Shown here: positions 1 to 6,651 of the stretch, piece by piece
Position numbering within the stretch: the first letter of the stretch is position 1
How the letters are laid out: every line of letters starts with the position of its first letter
Assembly (NCBI GenBank): GCA_017883605.1
Contig: JADGNH010000046.1
Span: 1-12,758, forward strand
Source of the DNA: Methanobacteriaceae archaeon
Lineage (GTDB): Archaea; Methanobacteriota; Methanobacteria; Methanobacteriales; Methanobacteriaceae
Direction of reading: 5' to 3'
Length of the DNA: 12,758 nt
Program-made: the position numbers and the translations under genes
Notes under the pieces: model-generated
Seen by the model: only the letters and a program-made list of their open reading frames with translations
What the model was told of the DNA's origin: nothing
Databases searched by the model: none

Positions 1-615
1 TATCTCCACCACTTCAAACAAAAGCTTAAGCACGCCGGCCATGATCCGGGATAAAACACCAAAATCTGTAAAGAGGTCGTATTTCACTCCCTTTATACGG
101 ACCGTCCAGGCCGTCTGTATAATAATATTTACCTTTTTTAAATCCTTTCTATGCTTCACATATTCAATGATACACAGTAAATAGAATGGGAGCGATTTAA
201 CGCTTTTATAATCGGTCCACATGCTTAGGCCTACTTTGCTTTCATCTAAAAATTGGGAATCATGAAATTTATCTGCGAATAAAACAGCATCGTACTGTGA
301 GACTTTCCGGTAAACTTCTTCATCTGATTCAACGCCAAGATCGTTTTTCATGGTGGTAAAAAATTCTCTAAAAACTTCTCTTGAACTTTTTTCCACACCA
401 TCCATTAACAAAATCGCGTCGTAAATGTCTAAATCAAGATGATTTAGTGCAGAATATATATTGGCTGATTTCCCTGTTCCAGGAGACCCTATTACATGTA
501 CAATTCGCCCTTTCTCTTTTTTTAAACTTCTGAATTTCTGGTAAAGTCTCTGATAGGCACGGGTTACTACAAAAACTTGGCCATCTTCTGGAGACTTTAC
601 CTTATACTTTTCCAT
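1..615 (-). CDS. P-loop ATPase, role unknown (5' part, runs off the left edge)
   Basis: The gene starts at ATG 615-613 and stays open for 205 codons to the window edge, so the C-terminus is missing. A clear Walker A motif, GSPGTGKS, lies at residues 43-50 after a beta-strand (RIVHVI). A hydrophobic stretch ending in Asp (DAVLFAD, residues 109-115) could be the Walker B strand, though spacing is atypical. The remainder has mixed helices and no membrane segment or recognised second domain. An in-frame stop at 645-643 and the lack of any other standard start codon between fix the ATG. No Shine-Dalgarno motif is visible, so a leaderless transcript is possible. It is read divergently from the gene at 854. 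I do not recognise the family beyond P-loop NTPase; nucleotide binding is well supported, the role is not. Confidence 0.8.
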   Translation of the reverse strand, partial: MEKYKVKSPEDGQVFVVTRAYQRLYQKFRSLKKEKGRIVHVIGSPGTGKSANIYSALNHLDLDIYDAILLMDGVEKSSREVFREFFTTMKNDLGVESDEEVYRKVSQYDAVLFADKFHDSQFLDESKVGLSMWTDYKSVKSLPFYLLCIIEYVKHRKDLKKVNIIIQTAWTVRIKGVKYDLFTDFGVLSRIMAGVLKLLFEVVEI

Positions 616-730
616 GGCAATAGTATTGTATTTAGAATTAAATCATTATTGGTTAGTAAGTGGATCTGGTAGTTCAAAATTGGATACATCTTACAAATTA
701 TGGTATATCTCAAAATAACAAAATCTCTTT

Positions 731-807
731 TATTCAGAAATAAGAAAATCTCTGTAGTATTCAGAAATAACAAAATTCTGTAGTATTCAGAAATAGCAAT
801 TCTTTAG
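731..807. repeat. Three tandem copies of a 24-27 bp repeat
   Basis: Copies at 731-757, 758-783 and 784-807 all begin TATTCAGAAATA and end in CTGTAG or TTTAG, with small differences between them. They lie in the spacer between the divergent genes at 615 and 854, upstream of both promoters. They could be operator repeats or a slippage product. Confidence 0.8.
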
Positions 808-819
808 ATCATAAATGGT

Positions 820-832
820 AAATTTATTTAGA
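820..832 (+). promoter_or_regulatory. Possible TATA box for the SRPBCC gene
   Basis: AAATTTATTTAG lies about 25-30 bases before the ATG at 854, the distance expected for a TATA box of a leaderless or very short-leader archaeal transcript. A second AT stretch, TTTATAAAATA, lies closer to the ATG. No Shine-Dalgarno motif is seen. This is position and composition only. Confidence 0.35.
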
Positions 833-853
833 GAAGATTTATAAAATAACTAT

Positions 854-1285
854 ATGAAAGAAATTTACACCGAAATTGAGATTAATGCTTCTGCTTTGGT
901 GGTGTGGAACATAGTTACTGATTTTGATAATTTTCCAAAATGGAACCCTTTTATTAGGGAGATATCTGGGACACCGCAGAAGGGATCTATGATTCAGGTT
1001 GTCATGAAACCACCAAATTCTAGTGCTATGACCTTTAAACCGACTATATTAGAATATAAACCAGAAGAAAAATTAAGGTGGTTAGGGAAATTATGGATTC
1101 CAAAATTATTTGATGGCGAACATAACTTCATCATCAAGAAAATAGATGAAAATAAGGTCATTTTTATCCAGAAAGAGAATTTCAGTGGAGTTCTTGTTCC
1201 AATTTTATCAGGTTTACTAAAAAACACAGAAAAAGGGTTTGAAATGATGAACAGGGCCTTAAAAGAAGAAGCCGAGAAGTTATGA
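854..1285 (+). CDS. SRPBCC (START-like) domain protein
   Basis: This 143-residue protein has the layout of the polyketide cyclase/START-like SRPBCC fold. It opens with a first strand (EIYTEIEINAS), then a helix with VWNIVTDFDNFPKWNPF (residues 18-34), the usual signature in which W and NP shape the ligand cavity. Alternating strands follow, and a long C-terminal helix (about 121-143) closes the pocket. The length is typical of a single stand-alone domain. Such proteins bind hydrophobic ligands, but the ligand cannot be read from sequence. It is a separate subfamily from the AHSA1-type protein at 9571-9957. It stands alone, divergent from the ATPase at 615. The family call is firm; the function is unknown. 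Confidence 0.88.
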   Translation: MKEIYTEIEINASALVVWNIVTDFDNFPKWNPFIREISGTPQKGSMIQVVMKPPNSSAMTFKPTILEYKPEEKLRWLGKLWIPKLFDGEHNFIIKKIDENKVIFIQKENFSGVLVPILSGLLKNTEKGFEMMNRALKEEAEKL

Positions 1286-1317
1286 AACTTAAATTCTATT
1301 CTTCAAAATCTTCTTAA

Positions 1318-1398
1318 ATTTTGTTCTTTTTAAATTCTTTTTAAGATTTATTCTTCAAATTCTTTCTTAGAATTTGTTTTTCAATTCCTCTTAAAAAA
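1318..1398 (+). terminator. Oligo-T termination region
   Basis: Several runs of four to five T, spaced by short AT-rich segments, follow the stop of the SRPBCC gene. Successive oligo-T tracts without a stem are the usual termination signal in archaea. The segments TTCTTCAAA and TTCTTTTTAA recur, so the region also looks internally repeated. Confidence 0.5.
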
Positions 1399-1459
1399 AA
1401 TATCTAAATTATCCTTCACCTATCACCATTCAAAATCTCTTAATAAGAGGGATCGAGTT

Positions 1460-1972
1460 TTAGCTGGACTTTTTCTCTATGTTATAACCTTTTTTATGCT
1501 GCAGATATTTGCGGTAAAGGAAAATTCTCCTGGAGATTATAGCCCCCAGGGTCATCATCAGGAATATGGAGGTTAAGATATTAAGATCAATTAATCCGGC
1601 TCCCTCCAGTAAATCCTGTCCGTAAACCTTCAGGGCAATTATAGCTATCCATAAAATCACAGCTATAATTGATCCCTTAATCACCATAGATCCATCTTTT
1701 TCATCAATTTTTACCTTCATCAACGAGCCAATGGCAATTCCAATCACCACTCCCAGGATAAAACCGGCAGTTATCAGGCTAAAATTAAGAACACTGGAAA
1801 ACAGAACATTATAGACCACAAGGGTCGTGATTAAAAGCATAAAAAGAGGTAATACAATTAATCGCCACGATTTTACCTTCCGCTCTCGTAACTGCAATAT
1901 TATAACTATTAAAATTATCAAAAGGAGCAGCTGATTTATGGTACTGCTATCTGGAATGATTACGTTGACCAA
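1460..1972 (-). CDS. Five-helix membrane protein, CcdC/DUF1453-like
   Basis: This 170-residue protein has five likely membrane segments at residues 12-28, 36-58, 64-84, 101-118 and 129-152. A charged loop KVKIDEKDGSMVIKGS sits between helices three and four, and a basic tail follows. A short charged stretch after helix one (RERKVKSW), the acidic DG loop and a following KGS-hydrophobic-LW helix recall the CcdC/DUF1453 family, named after a Bacillus protein near cytochrome c biogenesis genes whose role in archaea is not known. The start is TTG at 1972-1970, supported by a strong GGAGGATT Shine-Dalgarno six bases upstream. It converges with the gene at 854. The membrane topology is clear; the family name is a judgement from memory. 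Confidence 0.72.
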   Translation of the reverse strand: MVNVIIPDSSTINQLLLLIILIVIILQLRERKVKSWRLIVLPLFMLLITTLVVYNVLFSSVLNFSLITAGFILGVVIGIAIGSLMKVKIDEKDGSMVIKGSIIAVILWIAIIALKVYGQDLLEGAGLIDLNILTSIFLMMTLGAIISRRIFLYRKYLQHKKGYNIEKKSS

Positions 1973-2020
1973 TAGAATCCTCCATTTAATTTTATATTAA
2001 AAAAATAAATCATTAAATCC

Positions 2021-2092
2021 GGAATGGTTTGAGCATCAAAGATCTATGGCGGTTGAACATTAATCTATCAGGAAGGTTTGAGCATCAAGGCC
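2021..2092. repeat. Direct repeat of the 3' end of the radical SAM gene
   Basis: On the minus strand the last codons of the radical SAM gene contain TTGATGCTCAAACC (within about 2076-2092). The same 14 bases recur about 48 bp downstream (within 2028-2044), followed by ATTCCGG instead of TTCCTGA. In the equivalent frame the second copy would read LMLKPFRI and stop, matching the true C-terminus LMLKPS. It looks like a small duplication across the stop codon that shortened or copied the gene end. Confidence 0.65.
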
Positions 2093-3213
2093 ATTATTCC
2101 TGGCTTTACTTTTTTATTGGCTCCGGGATCTTCTCCAATCATGCCCATGCCGGAGGATGATAACATCTCTTTGGTTGCCCTCTTGGTAATTTCTTTAAAT
2201 ATCTTTTTATAGGCCTCACAGTGGGGATCTACACCTTTAATCTTCCCTTCATAGGGTGTCAGAGCATTGTAGGGACATCCTCCTCTACAGAATTTTAGGT
2301 AAGTGCATTTAGCACACTCCTGGTCAACATATTCCTTATATTCTTCTAAAAGCTTCCCTGGGGCGGACTGGGAGAGATCTTCCCGGCTGGGATGGTCACG
2401 AACATTTCCCATAACATATTCTTCCATACCCACAAAGCGGTAGCAGGGATATATGCTTCCATCAGGACCCACAGCAAAGGTATCACCCATACAGTCAACG
2501 AAGGTGCAGACCGTGCCCCTGCGGGTGAACACACACTTACACAGGTGGTCGATATTTTTAAGTTCAATCCGGTCTATGTTCTCCAGATATTTATCCAGGA
2601 GATAAATTAAAAGCTCACCATATTCTTCAGGAGAAAGGGCCCATTTATCCGGATTTTCGTCACGTAAAGATGGTAAGGCCGGGTGTAACTTAAGATTTAG
2701 GTTATTTTCAAGGAAGAAATTGAAGATATCCTCCTTGAAATCTATAGAATAAGAGGTGAAGGTGCAGATGAAGCTTACCTTTAAATCATTGGCCTTTGCA
2801 ATTTCATAGCCATGCATGGTCTTATCGTAATATCCTTCTCCTCTCTGGAGGTCGTTGAGCTCCTTTGGACCGTCTAAACTGGAGCCCAGGGGGATGTTGT
2901 ATTTAGAGAAGAGCTGGGCCAGCTCAGGGGTAAGGTTCCACAGATTGGTTTGGAGTGCAAATGCTGGTCGGAGATGGCTTAAACCCTCTGCCAGTAAAGG
3001 TAAAGCTTTTCTGTAAAAATCTAAACCCGCCAGTAGAGGTTCTCCCCCGTGAAAGGTGAAGGTGACTGGATCGTCTCTGAAAGTCTTAAGCCACTCCACA
3101 ACTTCTTCAATAATCTCAATGTCCATTAAACTGGAGTTTTCATCGGAACTCCAACAGTAACTGCAGTTAGAAGGACAACCCAGGGTAGGTACCAGCATCA
3201 CATGAAAAGCCAT
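2068..3213 (-). CDS. SPASM-domain radical SAM enzyme, peptide-modifying type
   Basis: This 381-residue protein has an N-terminal radical SAM domain with the cluster motif CPSNCSYC (C13, C17, C20), which holds the 4Fe-4S cluster that cleaves S-adenosylmethionine. The SAM-binding GGEP motif is at 56-59 and SLDGP at 112-116. The C-terminal half is Cys-rich in SPASM style: C225, C227, C236, C241, C257 (YPCYRF), C300, C303, C309, C313 and C332, enough for two auxiliary clusters. SPASM enzymes install crosslinks or other changes in ribosomally made peptides, or act as sulfatase maturases. From memory it is closest to a methanogen group labelled TIGR04083 in NCBI annotation. The ATG is preceded by GGTG at a suitable distance. 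No substrate peptide is encoded next to it, so the substrate is unknown. It is cytosolic and apparently monocistronic. Confidence 0.9.
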   Translation of the reverse strand: MAFHVMLVPTLGCPSNCSYCWSSDENSSLMDIEIIEEVVEWLKTFRDDPVTFTFHGGEPLLAGLDFYRKALPLLAEGLSHLRPAFALQTNLWNLTPELAQLFSKYNIPLGSSLDGPKELNDLQRGEGYYDKTMHGYEIAKANDLKVSFICTFTSYSIDFKEDIFNFFLENNLNLKLHPALPSLRDENPDKWALSPEEYGELLIYLLDKYLENIDRIELKNIDHLCKCVFTRRGTVCTFVDCMGDTFAVGPDGSIYPCYRFVGMEEYVMGNVRDHPSREDLSQSAPGKLLEEYKEYVDQECAKCTYLKFCRGGCPYNALTPYEGKIKGVDPHCEAYKKIFKEITKRATKEMLSSSGMGMIGEDPGANKKVKPGIMALMLKPS

Positions 3214-3274
3214 TGAAAATACACCATTTTTTAATTTTAAAAGTTTTTTTAAGTTTTTTATAATGTTAATAAAC

Positions 3275-3291
3275 TAATTTTTATATTTATA
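3275..3291 (-). promoter_or_regulatory. Likely TATA box for the radical SAM gene
   Basis: On the minus strand CCTATAAATATAAA lies about 65-75 bases before the start codon, inside a 270 bp spacer without open frames. It matches the archaeal TATA consensus well. No transcription start is known. Confidence 0.4.
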
Positions 3292-3482
3292 GGTTGCTAA
3301 AATAGATAGATTGTTAAATAGATTAAATTGGTAGGAATAGTACATTTACTAAAAAATAATTTCTATTTTATCTTGAATCCTTATATTAACATGATTCTGA
3401 TTATTATAAAATTTAATTTGATTATACAAGGGAACTAAATATCCCTGCATTAGTATAATAAATTTTAGGACCTTAAATAAAT

Positions 3483-3767
3483 CTATAGAGTTTTTAAAAC
3501 ATCTTCCATAAATTCGACCTGTCTGATCTCAATGTTATTGAAGAAGGCAAAACCAACTTCCCCGAGGTACCTCTCCACGGCTTTTTGGGAGGGAGCATCT
3601 ACCACGTAGAGGATTAAATGTTCCAATGGTGAAACAACAGCGGTTAAAATTTTGATTTCATGTTTTTGAGCAATCTCTTCTCTTTTGCTGGAGAGTTCCT
3701 TAAGATTTTTCTTGGTTTCGTCATTAAATAAGGGACAGGATTCAGCAGAATGCATCATATGCACCAT
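3483..3767 (-). CDS. Small protein with HSAESCP N-terminal motif, function unknown
   Basis: This 94-residue soluble protein begins MVHMMHSAESCP. A charged helix follows (about 17-36), then strands (KILTAVVSP, LEHLILYVVDAPS), a second helix (KAVERYLGEV) and a final strand IEIRQVEFM. This beta-alpha-beta pattern suggests a ferredoxin-like (dimeric alpha/beta-barrel) fold, and I recall short bacterial and archaeal proteins with a similar His-x-x-Glu-x-Cys-Pro opening and no known role. A conserved His6/Cys11 pair could bind metal, but this is inference. No close Shine-Dalgarno precedes the ATG; a GGAGTGAG lies about 20 bases further up but with no standard start codon after it before this ATG. 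A leaderless start is possible. It lies 270 bp upstream of the radical SAM gene on the same strand, probably as a separate unit. Confidence 0.75.
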   Translation of the reverse strand: MVHMMHSAESCPLFNDETKKNLKELSSKREEIAQKHEIKILTAVVSPLEHLILYVVDAPSQKAVERYLGEVGFAFFNNIEIRQVEFMEDVLKTL

Positions 3768-4157
3768 AAATGTAGTCCTAATTTCTCACTCCCTTCATCC
3801 TATAATTGATACTATATAATTTGTTAAACAGGAATTTAATATTTTACCCATTAACGTACAATTTATCTATCCAAAAATTACCCATTAACGTACAATTTAT
3901 CTATCCAAAAAAAAAATTAAATTCCAGATAGAGATCCATCATTTTAAGGGGTATCCTCAATTTGATCCTCTAAAAATTTTTATAATATCTCTTTGATTTG
4001 TGAGAAAATAATAAATTATTTTTATTTTGAAACTTAGAATATTTAGTAGTATCATGGAATATCCATAAATTGGAGATATCTCATCAATAACCTGAGCTTG
4101 AATAAAAAAAGTGATAATCTTTATTTAAAATGGACTGATATATGTAGGGGAATTGAA
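3768..4157. other. 390 bp AT-rich spacer between divergent genes
   Basis: No convincing gene is present. A TATA-like AATTATATAGT (about 3812-3824) may serve the minus-strand gene at 3767. The middle holds an exact 34 bp tandem duplication. A TTG at 4098 opens the downstream frame but has no ribosome binding site. Confidence 0.6.
3844..3911. repeat. Exact 34 bp tandem duplication
   Basis: Copies at 3844-3877 and 3878-3911 are identical base for base and directly adjacent, both starting TTACCCATTAACGTAC. Identity implies a recent event. The unit includes a partly symmetric TTAACGTACAA core. Confidence 0.95.
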
Positions 4158-4349
4158 ATGGAAGAAAAAAAAGAACTTCGAATATTTGCAGGTGAATTTA
4201 AAGACGGTAAGGTAGAAGTATTGTACCCGGAAAACCCGAAAGGATTTAGTGAGGGTGATTTCGTGATTGTTTTACATGGAGATGATTATCTGTCAATTAC
4301 TGAATCTTTAGAAGATTTAAAACGGGCTTTTGCAAAGAAAGGGGATTAA
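4158..4349 (+). CDS. 63-residue hypothetical protein
   Basis: I place the start at ATG 4158 because AGGGG lies seven bases before it; an upstream TTG at 4098 would add 20 residues but lacks a ribosome binding site. The protein begins MEEKKELRIFAGEFKDGKVE, then VLYPENPKGFSEGDFVIVLHGDDY and a C-terminal helix. The order of strands with a G-D-x-V-x-V turn recalls small beta-rich proteins such as AbrB-like or DUF104-like antitoxins, but no partner toxin is adjacent and similarity is only in shape. It has no Cys, membrane segment or signal peptide. The minus-strand RNase HIII gene converges on it 51 bp downstream. Confidence 0.7.
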   Translation: MEEKKELRIFAGEFKDGKVEVLYPENPKGFSEGDFVIVLHGDDYLSITESLEDLKRAFAKKGD

Positions 4350-4406
4350 TAAGATTTTCATTAATTTAAGAAATAAGATTCCATTAATTTAAGATTTTCA
4401 TTAATT
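4350..4406. repeat. Three tandem copies of a 16-18 bp repeat between convergent genes
   Basis: Copies AAGATT(T/C)(T/C)CATTAATTT occur at 4350-4367, 4374-4390 and 4391-4406. The last overlaps the TAA stop of the RNase HIII gene (4403-4401). It fills the space between the two convergent stops and may contribute to termination on both strands. Confidence 0.8.
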
Positions 4407-5243
4407 CAAAAATCTGGCCACATTTTTAAAGTGGATCTTTGCCACCTTTGGCAGTATATCTGATTTTATATCTTCCGGCTTAGATTTCCTTAGATCTATC
4501 TGATATTCACGGTTTAATTTATCTACTTCCGATTCAAAAATGTATTTTGCTATGATACTCGCCGCCGCCACGGGGGTTTCAGATTCTGCTCCTGTTTTTT
4601 GAATAACTTTAAGTCTGCTCTGGTCTATGCCCTTCATTCTATGTTCTGTTTTTTCAAAATCAAATTTATCAATTACTATTTTGGCGCTTTTAAATTCAAT
4701 TTTATCTAAAAGCTCCCTAATTACCCGGGAATGAGCCCAGGCCATCAAGTCATTCAAGGTTTTTCCTTCCTTTTTAAAGTCAGAATAAAGATTATTATAT
4801 GTCTTAGGGTTTAAGGTTATGGAGTGGCGTTGGAAATCCATTTTTATTATGGTTTCTGCCAGTTTCAGTAGCTGAGGTTTTTTAATGGTTTTGCTGTCCC
4901 TGACCCCTAATTTTCTCAGTTCAATGATTTCCTCAGGAGAGAGTGCGGTTGCAGCAACCACCAAAGGGCCGTACCATTCACCCTTCCCAGTTTCGTCTGA
5001 ACCTAAAATATAATCATAATTTTCTTCTTTTATTAGAATTGCGTCCAAAATCTTACCAGAAGCATCGCTACCATTATGAACCAGCTTACCTGACTTATAA
5101 ACAACAATATTCAGATGCTGGTCCTTAATTCTTAATAATTCATACGGGTTAGTTAAATCTCTGGTTTTTAAACCCTTCTTTTCTATTAAATCTTCTAATA
5201 ACTTGATTTCCTGGTTGTTTAGGCTTAAAGAGAAGCTGGTCAT
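4401..5243 (-). CDS. rnhC: Ribonuclease HIII-like protein
   Basis: This 280-residue protein is predicted to cut the RNA strand of RNA/DNA hybrids. An N-terminal region of about 75 residues (strands LNIVVYKSGKLVHNG) resembles the TBP-like substrate-binding domain that separates RNase HIII from RNase HII. The catalytic domain opens with GSDETGKGEWYGP (81-93), where D83 and E84 are the first metal ligands. RDSK (115-118), IVIDKFD with D192, and ETPVAAASIIAKY (222-234) follow in the family order. In bacterial RNase HIII the signature is usually GSDEVGTGD-like; here Thr and Lys replace two positions, and the GKG is type-2 like. The length matches RNase HIII (about 300). RNase HIII is best known from Firmicutes; in archaea it is patchy, so ancient transfer is possible. 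The ATG has no Shine-Dalgarno, suggesting a leaderless mRNA. Fit to family is strong. Confidence 0.9.
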   Translation of the reverse strand: MTSFSLSLNNQEIKLLEDLIEKKGLKTRDLTNPYELLRIKDQHLNIVVYKSGKLVHNGSDASGKILDAILIKEENYDYILGSDETGKGEWYGPLVVAATALSPEEIIELRKLGVRDSKTIKKPQLLKLAETIIKMDFQRHSITLNPKTYNNLYSDFKKEGKTLNDLMAWAHSRVIRELLDKIEFKSAKIVIDKFDFEKTEHRMKGIDQSRLKVIQKTGAESETPVAAASIIAKYIFESEVDKLNREYQIDLRKSKPEDIKSDILPKVAKIHFKNVARFLN

Positions 5244-5325
5244 AATAAAATATCTATTCTAAAAGATTTGGGGTTAAGATTGTGTTATTTTAGGACTTTA
5301 TTTGGGTCTATAAATTTTTCAGAAA

Positions 5326-5363
5326 TTTAGAATTCTTATTATTGTAGAATTTGGAATTCTAAA
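5326..5363 (-). terminator. Stem-loop with 10 bp arms, possible terminator
   Basis: TTTAGAATTC (5326-5335) and GAATTCTAAA (5354-5363) are exact inverted repeats with an 18-base loop. On the minus strand the structure sits at the end of the membrane cluster and overlaps the stop of the remnant at 5361-5359. It could end the cluster transcript or protect its 3' end. No long T run follows. Confidence 0.4.
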
Positions 5364-5530
5364 CCCCGGTTATCTTCAGTAGAACCAGGAGGGCTCCCAA
5401 CTCTATGATGTTGAGGCTCAGCACGGAATACCCATTCCCGGACCGTGAAATCCTTCCCTACTAAGAAGAAGAATATGAAAAGGGTGTTTTGCATGATCAA
5501 AAGCAGTGCAAAGAGTTTTAATCTCTTATT
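5359..5530 (-). pseudogene. Frameshifted remnant of a small two-helix membrane protein
   Basis: Two overlapping minus-strand frames join into one plausible protein. The first runs from 5530 and reads NKRLKLFALLLIMQN, then TLFIFFFLVGKDFTVREW. The second reads GYSVLSLNIIELGALLVLL, then KITGV and stop TAG at 5361-5359. Each has one strongly hydrophobic segment, and the GC content is higher than the spacer around it. The two frames overlap between about 5406 and 5441, so one single-base indel there would restore a continuous 55-60 residue two-helix protein. No start with a ribosome binding site is seen; the first in-frame ATG is 5494. It follows the gene ending at 5540 in the same direction and was probably the third gene of that cluster. 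A sequencing error is the alternative to a true frameshift. Confidence 0.55.
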
Positions 5531-5560
5531 TTAGGCAGGTTATTGTAATCTCTTATTTAG
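5519..5560. repeat. Short direct repeat at the stop of the Cys-rich membrane protein gene
   Basis: TAATCTCTTATTT occurs at 5519-5531 and again at 5546-5558, 27 bp apart. On the minus strand the second site encodes the C-terminal NKRL of the Cys-rich protein and the first encodes NKRL at the head of the remnant. It is another duplication across a stop codon. Confidence 0.6.
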
Positions 5561-6319
5561 ACTCACCGGGGGTTTTTCCCTTCCACTGGTTTTTACTTTG
5601 TTAACATCTTCTTTTTTATCACCATCTTCATGAGATTTAAAACCGAATAACACCTTAAAATTCTTTTTAACAGACTTCCAGTGGATATGAATATGGATCA
5701 GGGTACCTATAACCATTACAATGGCTAATTCAACATGTAAATAAATTACAGATGGGCTTAATACTATTCTAACACCCAAATTTATCATAAGGATGAGTAA
5801 TATTCCGGTAACCCCGGTTCCGACATAACCGGCAGTCACCAGAAGATTCCAGATCCTTCGGTGCTTTTGCCGATTCAATATCCCCTTGCTGAAGAGAAAA
5901 TGAGTGAAAAGATAGCCCCCTATCAATATAATACTTATCGGCAGGATGTGGTAGCCATCACCAAATCCCTGACCACTTCCGGGATCCGTTGTTGTTGCAC
6001 TGGCATTTCCTCCATCGTAATGGGTTTGATTTCCAGCATCTGAAACTGTATTGGGGTCCTGGGTTGTTTGGCCACCGGTGGAAGTGGGGGCAGTAGCTGC
6101 GGCTGTAATTTGGGAGAGGTCACAAAGCCCGTCCCCGTTAAGGTCGGTGTATCGGGGGCACAGACCGGGATAGGGATCGTTGACATTGCCGTAGGGGCAG
6201 GAAAGTGCACAGCTGTCGGACGCTGCCAGAGCGGCCACTACCGGTATGGATGCTAGAGCTCCAATCAACCGTTTTTTTACGGGTATGGATGCCAAAGCTC
6301 CAATCAACCGTTTTTTCAT
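5540..6319 (-). CDS. Secreted Cys-rich/EF-hand-like domain fused to a multi-helix membrane domain with conserved histidines (DUF4405-like)
   Basis: This 259-residue protein starts with a signal peptide whose first half is duplicated (KKRLIGALASIPV at 2-14 and 15-27). A Cys-rich segment follows with C37, C41, C54 and C66 in the order CALSCPYG, NDPYPGLCPRY and DLNGDGLCDLSQ. The last is a calcium-loop-like D59-x-N61-x-D63 motif. A Gly/Ser/Thr/Asn linker (70-122) leads to membrane helices at about 125-143, 156-180 and 191-210, and a charged cytoplasmic tail. H140, H195 and the HIHIHW cluster (209, 211, 213) lie near membrane ends, the arrangement used by b-type heme proteins and by DUF4405 domains. 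The four Cys could carry a metal site outside the cell. It overlaps the upstream paralogue by four bases (ATGA) and has its own GAGGAG site, so the two are co-translated. A redox or electron-transfer role is inference. Confidence 0.82.
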   Translation of the reverse strand: MKKRLIGALASIPVKKRLIGALASIPVVAALAASDSCALSCPYGNVNDPYPGLCPRYTDLNGDGLCDLSQITAAATAPTSTGGQTTQDPNTVSDAGNQTHYDGGNASATTTDPGSGQGFGDGYHILPISIILIGGYLFTHFLFSKGILNRQKHRRIWNLLVTAGYVGTGVTGILLILMINLGVRIVLSPSVIYLHVELAIVMVIGTLIHIHIHWKSVKKNFKVLFGFKSHEDGDKKEDVNKVKTSGREKPPVSLNKRLQ

Positions 6320-6320
6320 G
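6243..6320. repeat. 39 bp in-frame tandem duplication inside a signal peptide
   Basis: The copies 6243-6281 and 6282-6320 differ at only a few bases and encode the same 13 residues twice. The reading frame is kept, so the signal peptide has two positively charged starts and a longer hydrophobic stretch. Confidence 0.92.
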
Positions 6321-6651
6321 TCCGTTCGCTCCTCTTTTTCATCCGGGAAAACATATACCGGGATGATTTCCAGTAGATATGGAAATGGAATATGCCGACC
6401 AGAAGCAGGGTTACACCAAATTCAACATGCCAGTAGAGTAGTGGGGTACTAATAGGCACTGTTATACCCATATCCAATAAAATTAAGAGCAAAAAACCAG
6501 CTCCACCAGTTATCAGGAAGGCAACCATGATTATGAAGTTCCACAGGCTGATGTGGAGGGATTTTTTGATTAAACCATTTTTGTAAAGGAGGTAGGTAAT
6601 TAAATAACCTGCTATAACCGGTATAGATGGAATTAAAATGTCGTAAGCCAT
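6316..6651 (-). CDS. Small membrane protein with conserved histidines, paralogue of the membrane domain at 5540-6319
   Basis: This 111-residue protein has three or four membrane segments (about 5-24, 34-61 and 70-93). It aligns with the membrane half of the next gene: GYLITYLLYKNGLI against GYLFTHFLFSKGIL, GGAGFLLLILLDMGI against TGVTGILLILMINLGV, and YWHVEFGVTLLLVGIFHFHIYWKS against YLHVELAIVMVIGTLIHIHIHWKS. The His in WHVE and the HFHIYW pair are kept, while the Cys-rich secreted domain is absent. It starts at ATG 6651 with GAGGATC nine bases before it and ends in ATGA overlap with the next gene. The two probably form a hetero-oligomer in the membrane. Heme binding is suggested by the paired His, but cannot be proved from sequence. 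Confidence 0.83.
   Translation of the reverse strand: MAYDILIPSIPVIAGYLITYLLYKNGLIKKSLHISLWNFIIMVAFLITGGAGFLLLILLDMGITVPISTPLLYWHVEFGVTLLLVGIFHFHIYWKSSRYMFSRMKKRSERT

Noticed and set aside
2392..2610. 72-residue plus-strand frame inside the radical SAM gene
   Set aside because: It is antisense to the conserved SPASM region and has no family features.
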